Of a stretch of 64,000 nucleotides of DNA, positions 17,823 through 26,810 are shown in pieces. Both the position numbers and the translations under genes were made by a program. This DNA comes from Desulfovibrio sp. X2 (GTDB taxonomy: Bacteria > Desulfobacterota > Desulfovibrionia > Desulfovibrionales > Desulfovibrionaceae): contig NZ_ATHV01000007.1 of the NCBI RefSeq assembly GCF_000422205.1, positions 1 through 64,000 on the forward strand. The letters run 5' to 3'. The notes under the pieces are model-generated. The model made no database searches and was not told where the DNA came from. It worked only from the letters and a program-made list of their open reading frames with translations. Numbering within the stretch: position 1 is the first letter of the stretch; each line of letters begins with the position of its first letter.

Positions 17823-18363
17823 GGCGCAGAAGCTCCTCGGGCTTCTCGGTGAGGAAGGACTCCACCTGGAAGGCGAGGCCCGCCAGGGGCAGGCTCTCGT
17901 GGCGCACGGCCATGGGCACGCCGCCGTCCGTGGCCGCGGTGACCGCGAGCCCGGGCGCGAGGCGCGAGGCGTAGAGCGACTGGTAGCGGGCCACGCGCAG
18001 GCGCTCCGGGCCGAAGCCCACGGTCTCGGCCCGGCCCTGCGCGGGCGTGGCCAGCGCCGCGGTCTCCCCGCCCAGGCAGTGGTTGACGATGAGCATGCCG
18101 AGCCCGATGCCCAAAATGGCTGGCCCGGCGTGTCGCGCGGAGTCGTCCGCGGGATTCCCCTGCGCGAAGAGCGGCGCGTAGGCCGGGTAGTCGCGCGGGT
18201 GTCCAGGCCCGGTGGCGATGAAGAGCAGGTCGCAGTCGCGCGCCCGCTCGGCCGAGAGGTCGGCGTAGGCCACGCTCTCGGGCACGACGTCGAGGACCTG
18301 GGCCGCGAGGTGGGCCAGGCTGCGGCTGAAGCCGCCCCCGTTGTCGGCCAGGAGCAGGCGCAT
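17794..18363 (-). CDS. Glutamine amidotransferase-like protein without catalytic Cys/His
   Basis: A protein of 189 residues with the TrpG/PabA outline: DNGGGFSRSL at the start, ATGPGHP in place of SPGPG, then ILGIGLGM where the family has the nucleophile motif GICLGH; the Cys is Gly87. The RYHSL motif reads RYQSL, and the catalytic HPES reads QVES. The glutaminase triad is therefore lost in two of three positions. The frame is open throughout, so this is not a simple pseudogene. It probably works as a structural or regulatory partner of the PabB-like protein encoded next. It starts 1 base after the gate protein stop. Confidence 0.75.
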   Translation of the reverse strand: MRLLLADNGGGFSRSLAHLAAQVLDVVPESVAYADLSAERARDCDLLFIATGPGHPRDYPAYAPLFAQGNPADDSARHAGPAILGIGLGMLIVNHCLGGETAALATPAQGRAETVGFGPERLRVARYQSLYASRLAPGLAVTAATDGGVPMAVRHESLPLAGLAFQVESFLTEKPEELLRHALAGLLHP

Positions 18364-18364
18364 C

Positions 18365-19384
18365 TCAGCCCTCGGCTTCTGCCCCCGCGGGCGTGGGCGC
18401 CGCGGGGCGGCCGTGCCAGAAGATGCGCGAGAAGGTCTCCTCGGAGAGGAAGCTCGAGCCCTTGACCAGGATGGCGATGACCGCGAGCGAGAAGAGGAGC
18501 CTGCCCCAGAGGATGCCCGAGAGGTGCGCCCCGGCCAGGATCATGAGCATGGTGTCCTCGATCAGCGAGTGCGACAAGGCCATGAGCGAGAGGCCGAAGA
18601 CCACGTCGCGCCGCGAAAGCCGCCCCGAGCGCGCCTCCTCGATGATCAGCCCGCCGCCGTAGGCCAGCCCGAGGGTCACGCCGATGACCGTGATGGGCGC
18701 GGCCGCGGGCCCTATGCCGCAGAGCCTGAGCATCGGCGCGAGCAGCCTGTTCAGCCGGTCGGTCAGGCCGGTGGCCTCGAAGATGCCCATCATGACCACG
18801 AGGAAGAAGATGATGCAGGCGATGAAGCCGAGGGTGCGCAGCTCCTTCACCCCCCACTCGAGCAGGCTCTCCGTGCCCGGGGCCGGGGTGAAGATGATCT
18901 GCGCCGGTCCCTGCAGCCAGCCCGTGGCGAGGTAGATCCGGTTCAGCAGCGCGCCCAGCGCCAGCGCGCCGACGAGGCGCAGCACGAGCTGCACCGAGGC
19001 GCGCGGCCCCGAGGCCCTGGCCACGACCGTCTCCACGAGCAGGTTGTGGGCCACGAGCATCATGGTCGCGAGCACCGTGGCCTGGGCCGCGGTCACGCTC
19101 TGGTTCTGGGCCAGCTGGGCGAAGACGATGAGCCCGGCGTACATGCTGTTGAGCATGGCCGAGACCCAGGCCAGGCTGAAGACCGCGGGCAGACCGACCA
19201 GCCCCATGATCGGGCCGAAGGGCTTGGACAGGGGGCCGACGAGGTCCAGGACCTGCAGCACCTTGACCAGCACGACCACCGGGACCATGACCTTGAACAG
19301 GGCCAGGCAGGTGCGCACGGTCTGCGCCGCCCGCCCCAGGAGCCAGGCCGGAAGGCGGGACCACATGTTCGTCTCGGTGCTCAC
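18365..19384 (-). CDS. Nucleoside recognition (gate) domain membrane protein
   Basis: A protein of 339 residues with about eight hydrophobic segments. The segments with LPAVFSLAWVSAMLNSMYAG and the second half GVTLGLAYGGGLIIEEARSG resemble the paired gate domains found in spore maturation proteins SpmA/B and nucleoside transporters. It is an inner-membrane protein; the transported molecule is not known. The GTG start overlaps the ADP-ribosylglycohydrolase stop as GTGA, and the next gene starts 1 base after its stop, so all four genes form one operon. Confidence 0.8.
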   Translation of the reverse strand: MSTETNMWSRLPAWLLGRAAQTVRTCLALFKVMVPVVVLVKVLQVLDLVGPLSKPFGPIMGLVGLPAVFSLAWVSAMLNSMYAGLIVFAQLAQNQSVTAAQATVLATMMLVAHNLLVETVVARASGPRASVQLVLRLVGALALGALLNRIYLATGWLQGPAQIIFTPAPGTESLLEWGVKELRTLGFIACIIFFLVVMMGIFEATGLTDRLNRLLAPMLRLCGIGPAAAPITVIGVTLGLAYGGGLIIEEARSGRLSRRDVVFGLSLMALSHSLIEDTMLMILAGAHLSGILWGRLLFSLAVIAILVKGSSFLSEETFSRIFWHGRPAAPTPAGAEAEG

Positions 19385-20274
19385 GACAGCAGCTCCTGTA
19401 TGCGCGGCGCCGCCTTCATGGCCTCGAGCCAGCCCGCGGGCACCGCGCCCTCGCCGTGTGCCGCGCCCAGGACGCAGCCCACGGCGATGTTGCGCGCCGC
19501 CGAGTCGCCGCCCGCGAGCGTGCTCTGGAGGAGCCCCGCGGCCGGGTCGTCGGCGTATCTGGCCAGCAGGTGGACCACGCTCGGGAAGGCGCTCTGGAAT
19601 TCGCAGTTCTGGCCGAAGCGCTCGATCACGGCCAGGGAGTCCTCCCCGGCCGAGGCCAGGCCCGCCTCGGCCAGACGGCCGATGTCGGGCACCTCGGCCT
19701 GCTTCGCGGCCTCCTCCACGGCGGGGCGGACGGCCTGCCCGCCGAGGACGCGCGAGGCGACGCGGGCGAGGAAGGCGGCCGCGTCCACCACCTGGGGGGA
19801 CTTGTGGGTCAGCGCGGCCTGCTGCCGTGCCGCCCCGGCCAGGGCCTCGGGGTCGGTCACGAAGCCGAGGAGCGGTGCGAAGCGCGAGGCCCCGGACAGG
19901 TCCTGCGAGGTGCTTCCGGCCTCCTCGGCGGGCCAGCCTGCCTTCAGGTTCTCCAGGGTGCGGCGCGTGGCGCCGTCCACGTACCCGGCATAGCCGTCGG
20001 CGAAGAGCGCCTGCCAGCGCTGCGCGAAGTCCGCCGCGTCGAAGCCGCCTTTCGCGGCCGCGGACTCGAGCAGGACCAGCATCTGATCGCCGTAGTGGGT
20101 GAAGTCGCCCCTGCCCTTGCCCTTGTGGTAGCTGTCCGCAAGCGGGGCCACGGGGCCGGAGAGGCCGGGAAACTCGCGCGCGATGCGCGCCTGGTCGTAT
20201 ATCCAGTGCGGCCCGAGCGCCAGGCAGTCGCCGACGAAGGCCGCAAGCACCGCGGCCCGCCTCGTCGTATCCAT
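19381..20274 (-). CDS. ADP-ribosylglycohydrolase family protein (J1-crystallin-like)
   Basis: A protein of 297 residues. The opening AAFVGDCLALGPHWIYD and the late GGDSAARNIAVGCVLGAAHG match the branch of ADP-ribosylglycohydrolases that includes jellyfish J1 crystallin. Standard enzymes bind two magnesium ions with D-T-D; here the second Asp is lost (GGDSAARN), so activity may differ. ATG 20274 is preceded by GAGGAGGAG. First gene of the four-gene operon that continues into the gate, amidotransferase-like and chorismate genes. Substrate is unknown. Confidence 0.78.
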   Translation of the reverse strand: MDTTRRAAVLAAFVGDCLALGPHWIYDQARIAREFPGLSGPVAPLADSYHKGKGRGDFTHYGDQMLVLLESAAAKGGFDAADFAQRWQALFADGYAGYVDGATRRTLENLKAGWPAEEAGSTSQDLSGASRFAPLLGFVTDPEALAGAARQQAALTHKSPQVVDAAAFLARVASRVLGGQAVRPAVEEAAKQAEVPDIGRLAEAGLASAGEDSLAVIERFGQNCEFQSAFPSVVHLLARYADDPAAGLLQSTLAGGDSAARNIAVGCVLGAAHGEGAVPAGWLEAMKAAPRIQELLS

Positions 20275-20623
20275 AAAAGACTCCTCCTCAAGGGTTCTCC
20301 CGGGGCGTCCTTTCCGGACCTTCCCGCCGCGGGATTCCTGCGCGCGCAACGCGTCTTCATCTCTGTGGCACGAACGTGGGGGGATGACAAGAAGCTGCAA
20401 GGGCGCCGGAAAACGCGTCCCCGACAGGCCGCGACTGGCCGCAACTGGCCGGGACTGGCCGCGATGGACCACGACAAGCGGCGGCGAACCGCAACGAAGA
20501 AGAACTGCAACGGGCGACGAGCGGACGCAGAGCGGGGATGGAACGGGGAGCGGGAACGGGGAGATGCGGCCGGATGCCGGGGACCGGGCGAGGGCGGGCG
20601 GGATTGGGCGGCGCCGGGTGGAA
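20275..20623. other. Gene-free stretch with a decamer tandem repeat
   Basis: No gene is seen here. It should hold the promoter of the ADP-ribosylglycohydrolase operon on its left. At 20421-20470 five 10-base units follow one another, of the type GCGACTGGCC; the middle three differ at one or two bases. The right half (20471-20600) is purine-rich with many CGG and GGGA steps. Confidence 0.6.
20421..20470. repeat. Five-copy 10-bp tandem repeat
   Basis: Units: CCGACAGGCC, GCGACTGGCC, GCAACTGGCC, GGGACTGGCC, GCGATGGACC. The period of 10 bases puts each unit on nearly the same DNA face. It lies about 150-200 bases upstream of the ADP-ribosylglycohydrolase start and could be a regulator array or chance low-complexity expansion. 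Confidence 0.7.
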
Positions 20624-21004
20624 TCAGGCGGCGCCGTGCTCGGCCGCGGTCTCGCGCACGGCCGAGATGAGTTCCTCGCGGCGGAAGGGCTTGCAGAGCA
20701 CGCGGTCCGCGCCGAGGACCTTGGCGTAGCTCAGGTACTCCATGCCGCCGATCTCGCCGCCTCCGGAGATGGCCAGGATGTGCGCCGCGGGGTCCAGGCC
20801 GCGCAGGTCGATGATCGTCTCGATGCCGTCCTTGCGGGGCATGAAGATGTCCACGATGACCACGTCGGGGGGGCGCTGGCGGTAGCGCCGCACGCCGTCC
20901 ATGCCGTCGCCGGCCTCCACCACCTCGAAGCCTCCCTGCTCGAGGTACAGGCGCATCATGTCGCGCATCACCGCATCGTCGTCGATAACCAGAACCCTGG
21001 CCAT
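20624..21004 (-). CDS. Stand-alone response regulator receiver protein
   Basis: A single CheY-like receiver domain of 126 residues. The acidic pocket is IDDD (8-10), the phospho-acceptor is Asp52 in VIVDIFMP, and the conserved Lys is in VLCKPF. No output domain follows, so it acts by protein contact. ATG 21004 follows AGGGAGG. It is divergent from the DUF3124 gene with 146 bases between starts. No histidine kinase is adjacent. Confidence 0.9.
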   Translation of the reverse strand: MARVLVIDDDAVMRDMMRLYLEQGGFEVVEAGDGMDGVRRYRQRPPDVVIVDIFMPRKDGIETIIDLRGLDPAAHILAISGGGEIGGMEYLSYAKVLGADRVLCKPFRREELISAVRETAAEHGAA

Positions 21005-21150
21005 GGGGCACCTCCCTGACGGGAATCGCACTGATGCTTGCATATCTACGGCCGAATCGACCACAAGGCAAGCCGTTTGGCCGCGTCCGCTTTTCCCTTG
21101 CGCGCCGCCACCCTCGCGGCTACCCTCGGCAGGGTCACAAGGAGGTCGCC

Positions 21151-21636
21151 ATGCAGCGCCAGCTTCGCCGTATCCTCGTCCCGCTCGTCGCCGCGGCCCT
21201 GGCCGTGGTCCTCGCGGCGCTCCCGGCCGCGGCCGAGAAGCCGGTGCGCTGCACGGGCCAGACCGTCTACGCCCCGGCCTACTCCCACATCTACCACGGC
21301 GTGAAGACCAGGCACTTCCCGCTGACCGTGACGCTCAGCATCCGCAACGTGGACCCGGCCAACACGATCACAATCACCGCGGTGGAATACCGCAACGAGA
21401 AGGGCGAGCTCCTGCGCACCTTCTCGGGCATCCAGCGCGGCCTGCAGCCCTTCGAGACCGCCGAGGCCGTGATCGAGCAGCAGGACGCCAGCGGCGGCTC
21501 GGGCGCCAGCTTCGTCGTGCGCTGGGAGAGCTCGGCCAGCGCCATTCCGCCCATGATCCAGACGGTCATGATCGGCTCGGCCGCGGGCCAGGGCATCTCC
21601 TTCCTCTCCGGGAGCCGGGTCATCGAGCAGCACTAG
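21151..21636 (+). CDS. DUF3124 family exported protein
   Basis: A protein of 161 residues with a clear Sec signal peptide (positively charged MQRQLRRI, hydrophobic core, cleavage around LPAAAEK). The mature part matches the DUF3124 family: TVYAPAYSHIYHGVKTRHFPLTVTLSIRN, then an Ig-like beta pattern. Probably periplasmic. Function unknown. ATG 21151 follows AAGGAGG. No operon partner is visible. Confidence 0.85.
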   Translation: MQRQLRRILVPLVAAALAVVLAALPAAAEKPVRCTGQTVYAPAYSHIYHGVKTRHFPLTVTLSIRNVDPANTITITAVEYRNEKGELLRTFSGIQRGLQPFETAEAVIEQQDASGGSGASFVVRWESSASAIPPMIQTVMIGSAAGQGISFLSGSRVIEQH

Positions 21637-21732
21637 GCTGCCCCCTCCTCCCCTCCCCGGCCCCTCCCGGCCCCCGACCGGGGAACTCCCGGCGGCGAAA
21701 GCGCGGCCAAAGGCCTCGCTGCCGCGCGCTTT

Positions 21733-21780
21733 TTGACAACAACGGGCAAATTGCCTAGAGACAAGCGGTTTAGCCGCTTG
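21733..21780 (+). promoter_or_regulatory. Possible hisS promoter and leader inverted repeat
   Basis: TTGACA at 21733-21738 is followed 17 bases later by TAGAGA at 21756-21761, a weak -10. Directly after it, CAAGCGG (21762-21768) and CCGCTTG (21774-21780) form a perfect 7-bp inverted repeat with a 5-base loop, 11 bases before the hisS start. It could be an operator or a small leader hairpin. No T-box features are seen. Confidence 0.35.
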
Positions 21781-21790
21781 GAGACGAATC

Positions 21791-23035
21791 ATGGCCAAGA
21801 TTCAGAAGATAAAAGGGTTCGCGGACCTGTTCGCGGCCGAGGCGGGCAAGTACACCTTCCTGGAAGGCGCCGCCCGGACCGTGTTCTCGCGCTACGGATA
21901 CGGCGAGCTGCGCACGCCGGTTGTGGAGTTCACCGAGCTCTTCGCCAAGGGCATCGGGGCGGACACGGACGTGGTGGGCAAGGAGATGTACACCTTCCCC
22001 GACCGCAAGGGCCGTTCCCTGACGCTTCGGCCCGAGGCGACGGCGGGCGTGGTGCGCGCCTTCGCGGAGTCCGGGACGTACCAGCCCGGCCGCGTGTTCA
22101 AGTATTTCACCTTCGGTCCCATGTTCCGCTACGAGCGGCCGCAGAAGGGCCGCATGCGCCAGTTCCACCAGATCAACGTGGAGTGCTTCGGCTCGGCCTC
22201 GCCCTACACGGACGCGGAAGTGCTGCTCATGCTGCACGACTTCCTGAGCGCCGCGGGGCTGACCAAGCTCTCCTTCGAGCTGAACACCCTGGGCTGCCCC
22301 GAGTGCCGTCCCGCCTACCGGCAGGCGCTGAGCGACTACTTCGCCTCCCTGCCCGCGGACGCCCTGTGCGAGGACTGCCGCCGCCGCATGACCACCAACC
22401 CGCTGCGCGTGCTGGACTGCAAGGTGCCCTCGTGCCGCGAGGCCACGGACGGCGCGCCGAGCGTGCAGGACCACGCCTGCGCCCGCTGCAAGGGCAATTT
22501 CGAGGTGGTTACCGCGGCGCTCGACGCAGCAGGCCTCGCCTACACGGTCAACCCGCGGCTCGTGCGCGGCCTGGACTACTACCAGGGCACGACCTTCGAG
22601 GTCGTCTCCGGCGACATCGGCTCGCAGTCGTCCGTGGCCGGAGGCGGCCGCTACGACGGCCTGGTGAAGCTGCTCGGCGGCCCGGACGTGCCGGGCATCG
22701 GCTTCGCCTGCGGCATGGAGCGCCTGGCGCTGCTCCTGCCCGAGCGGAAGACGCAGGCGCCGGACTTCCACATCGCGGTGCTGGATGCGGCCGCGCTGCC
22801 CGAGGCCCTGGCCCTGGCGCAGCGCATCCGGGCCATGAATCTCACCGGCGAGGTGGCCCACGAGGCCGGAAGCATGAAGAGCCAGCTGCGCGCGGCGGAT
22901 CGCTCCGGAGCGCGCTTCTGCCTGATCATGGGCGGCGACGAGCTGGCCGCCCGCACGGTGGTGGTCAAGGCCATGTCCACGGGCGAGCAGATGACCGTGC
23001 CCCTGGACGACGCCGAGCGCGTGGTCCTCAGGTAG
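21791..23035 (+). CDS. hisS: Histidyl-tRNA synthetase
   Basis: Class II synthetase of 414 residues that charges tRNA-His. Motif 2 reads GPMFRYERPQKGRMRQFHQINVE and the histidine-binding motifs include RGLDYYQGTTFEV and GGGRYDGL. The opening IQKIKGFADLF is normal. It also carries a small Cys group (CPECRP, CEDCRRR, CARCKGNF) between motifs, an insertion seen in a subset of bacterial HisRS that may bind zinc. aspS follows 180 bases later, a common pairing. Confidence 0.96.
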   Translation: MAKIQKIKGFADLFAAEAGKYTFLEGAARTVFSRYGYGELRTPVVEFTELFAKGIGADTDVVGKEMYTFPDRKGRSLTLRPEATAGVVRAFAESGTYQPGRVFKYFTFGPMFRYERPQKGRMRQFHQINVECFGSASPYTDAEVLLMLHDFLSAAGLTKLSFELNTLGCPECRPAYRQALSDYFASLPADALCEDCRRRMTTNPLRVLDCKVPSCREATDGAPSVQDHACARCKGNFEVVTAALDAAGLAYTVNPRLVRGLDYYQGTTFEVVSGDIGSQSSVAGGGRYDGLVKLLGGPDVPGIGFACGMERLALLLPERKTQAPDFHIAVLDAAALPEALALAQRIRAMNLTGEVAHEAGSMKSQLRAADRSGARFCLIMGGDELAARTVVVKAMSTGEQMTVPLDDAERVVLR

Positions 23036-23215
23036 CCCCCGGCGGGTGGACCACGAAAGGCGGATCCCGGATTTTCAGGACATCAGGAACGGACAACGCT
23101 TTTTCCCGCAGCCCCCGGCCGAAGTCCTCGGCACGGGTGCGGCGGTTCGGGGGGCGAGGAGAGGCCGGACGGCCTTCCCCTCTCCTTCCGGGATATACCA
23201 ACGGAGCCCGACACA

Positions 23216-25054
23216 ATGGATGAAGCACGGCGTATCGACGACCTGGGCGGCTGGCGCCGCTCGCACCGCAACAACGAACTGCGGGCCTCGGACATCGGCA
23301 GCGAAGTCTGCCTGATGGGCTGGGTGCAGTACCGCCGCGACCACGGCGGCCTGATCTTCATCGACCTGCGCGACCGCGAGGGCCTGACGCAGATCGTCTT
23401 CGACCCGGACATCGCGGCCGACGCGCACGCCCGCGCCCACGCCCTGCGCCCGGAGTACGTGCTGGCGGCCAAGGGCCGCGTGCGCTCCCGGCCCCAGGGC
23501 ATGGCCAACCCGAACCTGGGCACCGGCGATGTCGAGGTCGAGATCTACGACTGGAAGCTGCTGAACACCTCCCAGACCCCGCCCTTCGAGATCGAGGACC
23601 GGGTGGAGGTGGGCGAGCCCATGCGCCTCAAGTACCGCTACCTGGACCTCAGGCGGCCCAGGCTCGCCAAGAACTTCGTGCTGCGCCACAAGGCGGCCCA
23701 GAGCGTGCGCCGCTACCTGGACGGCCTCGACTTCCTCGAGATCGAGACGCCCATCCTGACCAAGTCCACGCCCGAGGGCGCGCGCGACTTCCTGGTGCCC
23801 TCGCGCCTGAACCCGGGCGAGTTCTACGCCCTGCCGCAGTCGCCGCAGCTCTTCAAGCAGCTGCTCATGGTCTCGGGCCTGGACCGCTACTACCAGATCG
23901 TCAAGTGCTTCCGCGACGAGGACCTGCGCGCCGACCGCCAGCCCGAGTTCACCCAGATCGACATCGAGATGAGCTTCGCGGACGAGGAGCTGGTCATGGA
24001 CATGGCCGAGGGCATGGTCCGCACCCTGTTCAAGGAGTGCCTCGACATCGACCTGCCCGCCGTCTTCCCGCGCATGCCCTACGACGAGGCCATCCGCGAC
24101 TACGGCCTGGACAAGCCCGACGTGCGCTTCGGCCTGAAGCTCGTGGAGTGCTCGGACATCTTCACGAACTCCGGCTTCAAGGTCTTCGCCCGCGCCGAGC
24201 TCGTGAAGTGCCTCAAGGTCGAGGGCGGCGAATCCCTGACGCGCAAGGAGATCGACGAGCTGACCGAGTTCGTGAAGATCTACGGCGCCCAGGGGCTGGC
24301 CTGGATCAAGATCAAGGAGAACGAGTGGCAGTCGCCCATCGTCAAGTTCTTCTCCGAGGAGGAGAAGGCCGCCCTTGCCGAGCGCCTCGCGCTCAAGCCC
24401 GGCGACATCCTCTTCTTCCAGGCAGGACCGGCGGACATGGTCAACACCGCGCTCGGCTACCTGCGCGTGCGCATGGGCGAGCGCATGGGCCTCATCCCCG
24501 AGGGCAGCTTCGCCCCCCTGTGGGTCACGGACTTCCCGCTGCTGGAGTGGGACCCCGAGGAGAAGCGGTTCATGGCCAAGCACCATCCCTTCACCTCGCT
24601 CAAGCCCGGCCAGGAGGAGCTGCTCGTCTCCGATCCCGGCAAGGCCCTGGCCCGCGCCTACGACCTCGTGCTGAACGGCAACGAGATCGGCGGCGGCTCC
24701 ATCCGCATCCACAACGCCGAGGTGCAGCTGAACATGCTGCGCGCGCTGGGCATCCACGAGGCCGAGGCCAAGGACAAGTTCGGCTTCCTGCTCGAGGCCC
24801 TGCAGTTCGGCGCGCCGCCGCACGGAGGCATTGCCTTCGGCCTGGACCGTCTTATCATGCTCATGGCGGGGGCGACGTCGATCCGCGACGTGATCGCCTT
24901 CCCCAAGACCCAGCGGGGCACCTGCCTGATGACCGAGTCGCCTTCCGACGTCTCCTCGCGCCAGCTGCGCGAGCTGCACATCAAGCTGCGCGAGCGGCCG
25001 CAGGACAAGGCAGCCGCCGAGGCCCGGCCCGCGGCGGACACGACGGAAAGCTAG
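23216..25054 (+). CDS. aspS: Aspartyl-tRNA synthetase
   Basis: Class II synthetase of 612 residues. An N-terminal OB fold ([17 protein letters not shown]) binds the anticodon; the catalytic part has [24 protein letters not shown], motif 2 [22 protein letters not shown] and motif 3 [15 protein letters not shown], with the bacterial GAD insertion between. If no AsnRS exists in this genome it may also charge tRNA-Asn; this cannot be judged here. ATG 23216 has CGGAG upstream. Confidence 0.97.
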   Translation: MDEARRIDDLGGWRRSHRNNELRASDIGSEVCLMGWVQYRRDHGGLIFIDLRDREGLTQIVFDPDIAADAHARAHALRPEYVLAAKGRVRSRPQGMANPNLGTGDVEVEIYDWKLLNTSQTPPFEIEDRVEVGEPMRLKYRYLDLRRPRLAKNFVLRHKAAQSVRRYLDGLDFLEIETPILTKSTPEGARDFLVPSRLNPGEFYALPQSPQLFKQLLMVSGLDRYYQIVKCFRDEDLRADRQPEFTQIDIEMSFADEELVMDMAEGMVRTLFKECLDIDLPAVFPRMPYDEAIRDYGLDKPDVRFGLKLVECSDIFTNSGFKVFARAELVKCLKVEGGESLTRKEIDELTEFVKIYGAQGLAWIKIKENEWQSPIVKFFSEEEKAALAERLALKPGDILFFQAGPADMVNTALGYLRVRMGERMGLIPEGSFAPLWVTDFPLLEWDPEEKRFMAKHHPFTSLKPGQEELLVSDPGKALARAYDLVLNGNEIGGGSIRIHNAEVQLNMLRALGIHEAEAKDKFGFLLEALQFGAPPHGGIAFGLDRLIMLMAGATSIRDVIAFPKTQRGTCLMTESPSDVSSRQLRELHIKLRERPQDKAAAEARPAADTTES

Positions 25055-25126
25055 ACGGCGGCAGACGGACGCGGGCCGCGGCCCGCGTCCGCCCCGCCCT
25101 TATTTCGATGGAATAGTCGAGGACAG

Positions 25127-25639
25127 ATGCAGCGAGAGATACGCAAATACCCGGATCCGGTGCTCAAGCAGAAGGCCGAGGCGCTGGCCGAGATCACGCC
25201 GGAGATCCGCCGGCTGGCCGAGGACATGATTGAGACCATGTACGAGAACGAGGGCATCGGCCTGGCCGCGCCCCAGGTGGGCGAGTCCATCCGGCTCGTG
25301 GTCATTGACGTGACCGGCCCTGAGAAGCGCGAGGAGCCCATCGTGCTGGTCAATCCAGAGATCGTCTGCACGAACGGCGAGGTGACCTCGGACGAGGGCT
25401 GCCTCTCGGTCAAGGGCATGCGCGCCGAGGTGGCGCGCGCCGAGACCTGCACCGTGCGCGGCCTGGACCTGGACGGCAACACCGTGGAGATCGAGGCCGA
25501 GGGCACCAAGTCCGTCTGCCTGCAGCACGAGATCGACCACCTGGACGGCGTGCTCTTCATCGACCGCATCTCGCGGCTGAAGCGCACGCTCTACGACGCC
25601 AAGGTGAAGAAATGGAAGCGCCAGGGCAAAAAGATCTGA
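25127..25639 (+). CDS. def: Peptide deformylase
   Basis: A protein of 170 residues that removes the formyl group from nascent peptides. All three motifs are present: GIGLAAPQVG, EGCLS with the metal Cys, and HEIDHLDG with the two His and catalytic Glu. It overlaps the start of fmt by 28 bases, coupling removal and addition of the formyl group, a widespread arrangement. Confidence 0.97.
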   Translation: MQREIRKYPDPVLKQKAEALAEITPEIRRLAEDMIETMYENEGIGLAAPQVGESIRLVVIDVTGPEKREEPIVLVNPEIVCTNGEVTSDEGCLSVKGMRAEVARAETCTVRGLDLDGNTVEIEAEGTKSVCLQHEIDHLDGVLFIDRISRLKRTLYDAKVKKWKRQGKKI

Positions 25640-26613
25640 GGCTCGTCTTCATGGGCACTCCGGACTTCGCGGCCGAGGTGCTCTCGCGCGTGCTCGACTG
25701 GCCGCACGGAAAGGTCGTGGGCGTCTACACCCAGCCCGACCGTCCCTGCGGCCGCGGCCAGGTCTGCCGACCCTCGCCGGTCAAGCGCCTGGCGCTGGAG
25801 CGCGGCCTGCCCGTGTTCCAGCCCGTGAACTTCAAGGCCGCCGAGGCGGTGGAGGAGCTGCGCGCGCTCGCGCCCGACCTCCTGCTGGTGGCGGCCTACG
25901 GCCTCATCCTGCCCCGCTCGGTGCTCGACATCCCGCGCTTCGGTCCGTTCAACGTCCACGCCTCCCTGCTGCCCAAGCACCGCGGCGCCGCGCCCATCCA
26001 GCGCGCGCTCCTCGCGGGCGACCGCTCCACCGGCATCACCATCATGCGCATGGAGGAGGGGCTCGATTCCGGCCCCATGCTCCTGCAGCGCGCCCTGGCC
26101 ATCGGCATCGAGGACACGGCCCAGACCCTGCACGACGAGCTGGCCGCCATGGGCGGCGAGATGCTCTGCGAGGTCATGGACGCGCTGCGCGCGGGCACCC
26201 TCTCCCAGATCCCCCAGGACGACGGGCAGGCCACCTACGCGCCCAAGCTGCGCAAGGAGGAGGGGCTGATCGACTGGGGCGGGAGCGCGGCGGCCGTGCA
26301 TGCCCGCATCCGGGCCATGACCCCCTGGCCGGGGGCCTATTTCCACCTCGCCCTGCCCGGCCGCGAGAAGCCGCTGCGCGTGGGCGTGCTGCCCGGCCGC
26401 ATCGGCGAGGAGAAGCCCGCCTGGGCCGCCCCCGGCGACCTCGTGGGCGTTACGGGCTGCGAGATCCGCATGGCCACGGCGGACCGCGTCTACGCGCTCC
26501 TTGCGCTGCACCCCCAGGGAAAAAAGCCCATGGACGGCCGCGCCTTCGCCTGCGGCTACCTGGACAGCTGCCCCGAGGGCCAGGCCAAGGCCTGCTCCGG
26601 AGACGGCCTGTAG
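25612..26613 (+). CDS. fmt: Methionyl-tRNA formyltransferase
   Basis: A protein of 333 residues that formylates initiator Met-tRNA using 10-formyltetrahydrofolate. FMGTPDFAAEVL at the start, the formyl-folate signature NVHASLLPKHRGAAPIQRALLAGD, and GITIMRMEEGLDSGPML are clear. A C-terminal domain (about 215-330) contacts tRNA. Start at 25612 overlaps def; the family's MGTP appears 14 residues in, as usual. Confidence 0.96.
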   Translation: MEAPGQKDLRLVFMGTPDFAAEVLSRVLDWPHGKVVGVYTQPDRPCGRGQVCRPSPVKRLALERGLPVFQPVNFKAAEAVEELRALAPDLLLVAAYGLILPRSVLDIPRFGPFNVHASLLPKHRGAAPIQRALLAGDRSTGITIMRMEEGLDSGPMLLQRALAIGIEDTAQTLHDELAAMGGEMLCEVMDALRAGTLSQIPQDDGQATYAPKLRKEEGLIDWGGSAAAVHARIRAMTPWPGAYFHLALPGREKPLRVGVLPGRIGEEKPAWAAPGDLVGVTGCEIRMATADRVYALLALHPQGKKPMDGRAFACGYLDSCPEGQAKACSGDGL

Positions 26614-26810
26614 TGCCTGCGCGGCGCGCGGTTCGGACCTTTTCCCTGCCTCCCGCCCGCGGCGCGTCCCGCCGATGTCCTGATCGACCCCATGCCGCGG
26701 CGCGCGTCTGACGCGTCTTTCGGGTGCGTCTTTTGGACGCTTCTTTCGGGCCCTTTTGAGGCCCTGGCGGGTCTTTTCAAGCCTCGCCCGCGTATGCCAT
26801 ACTCCATCGG

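Noticed and set aside
14727-17852. 1041-codon open frame on the plus strand
   Set aside because: Antisense of rlpA upstream DNA, LysM lipoprotein, unknown and chorismate genes; no domain similarity and composition of a shadow frame.
20421-20470. Reading the decamer repeat as a CRISPR array
   Set aside because: Units of 10 bases with no spacers; no cas genes.
21791-23035. T-box or other riboswitch in front of hisS
   Set aside because: No T-box antiterminator or specifier loop is visible in the 150 bases upstream.
26700-26790. TCTTTCGGG/TCTTTTGGA copies before the DUF116 gene as a tRNA or regulator
   Set aside because: Short, irregular partial repeats with no cloverleaf and no clear pairing.
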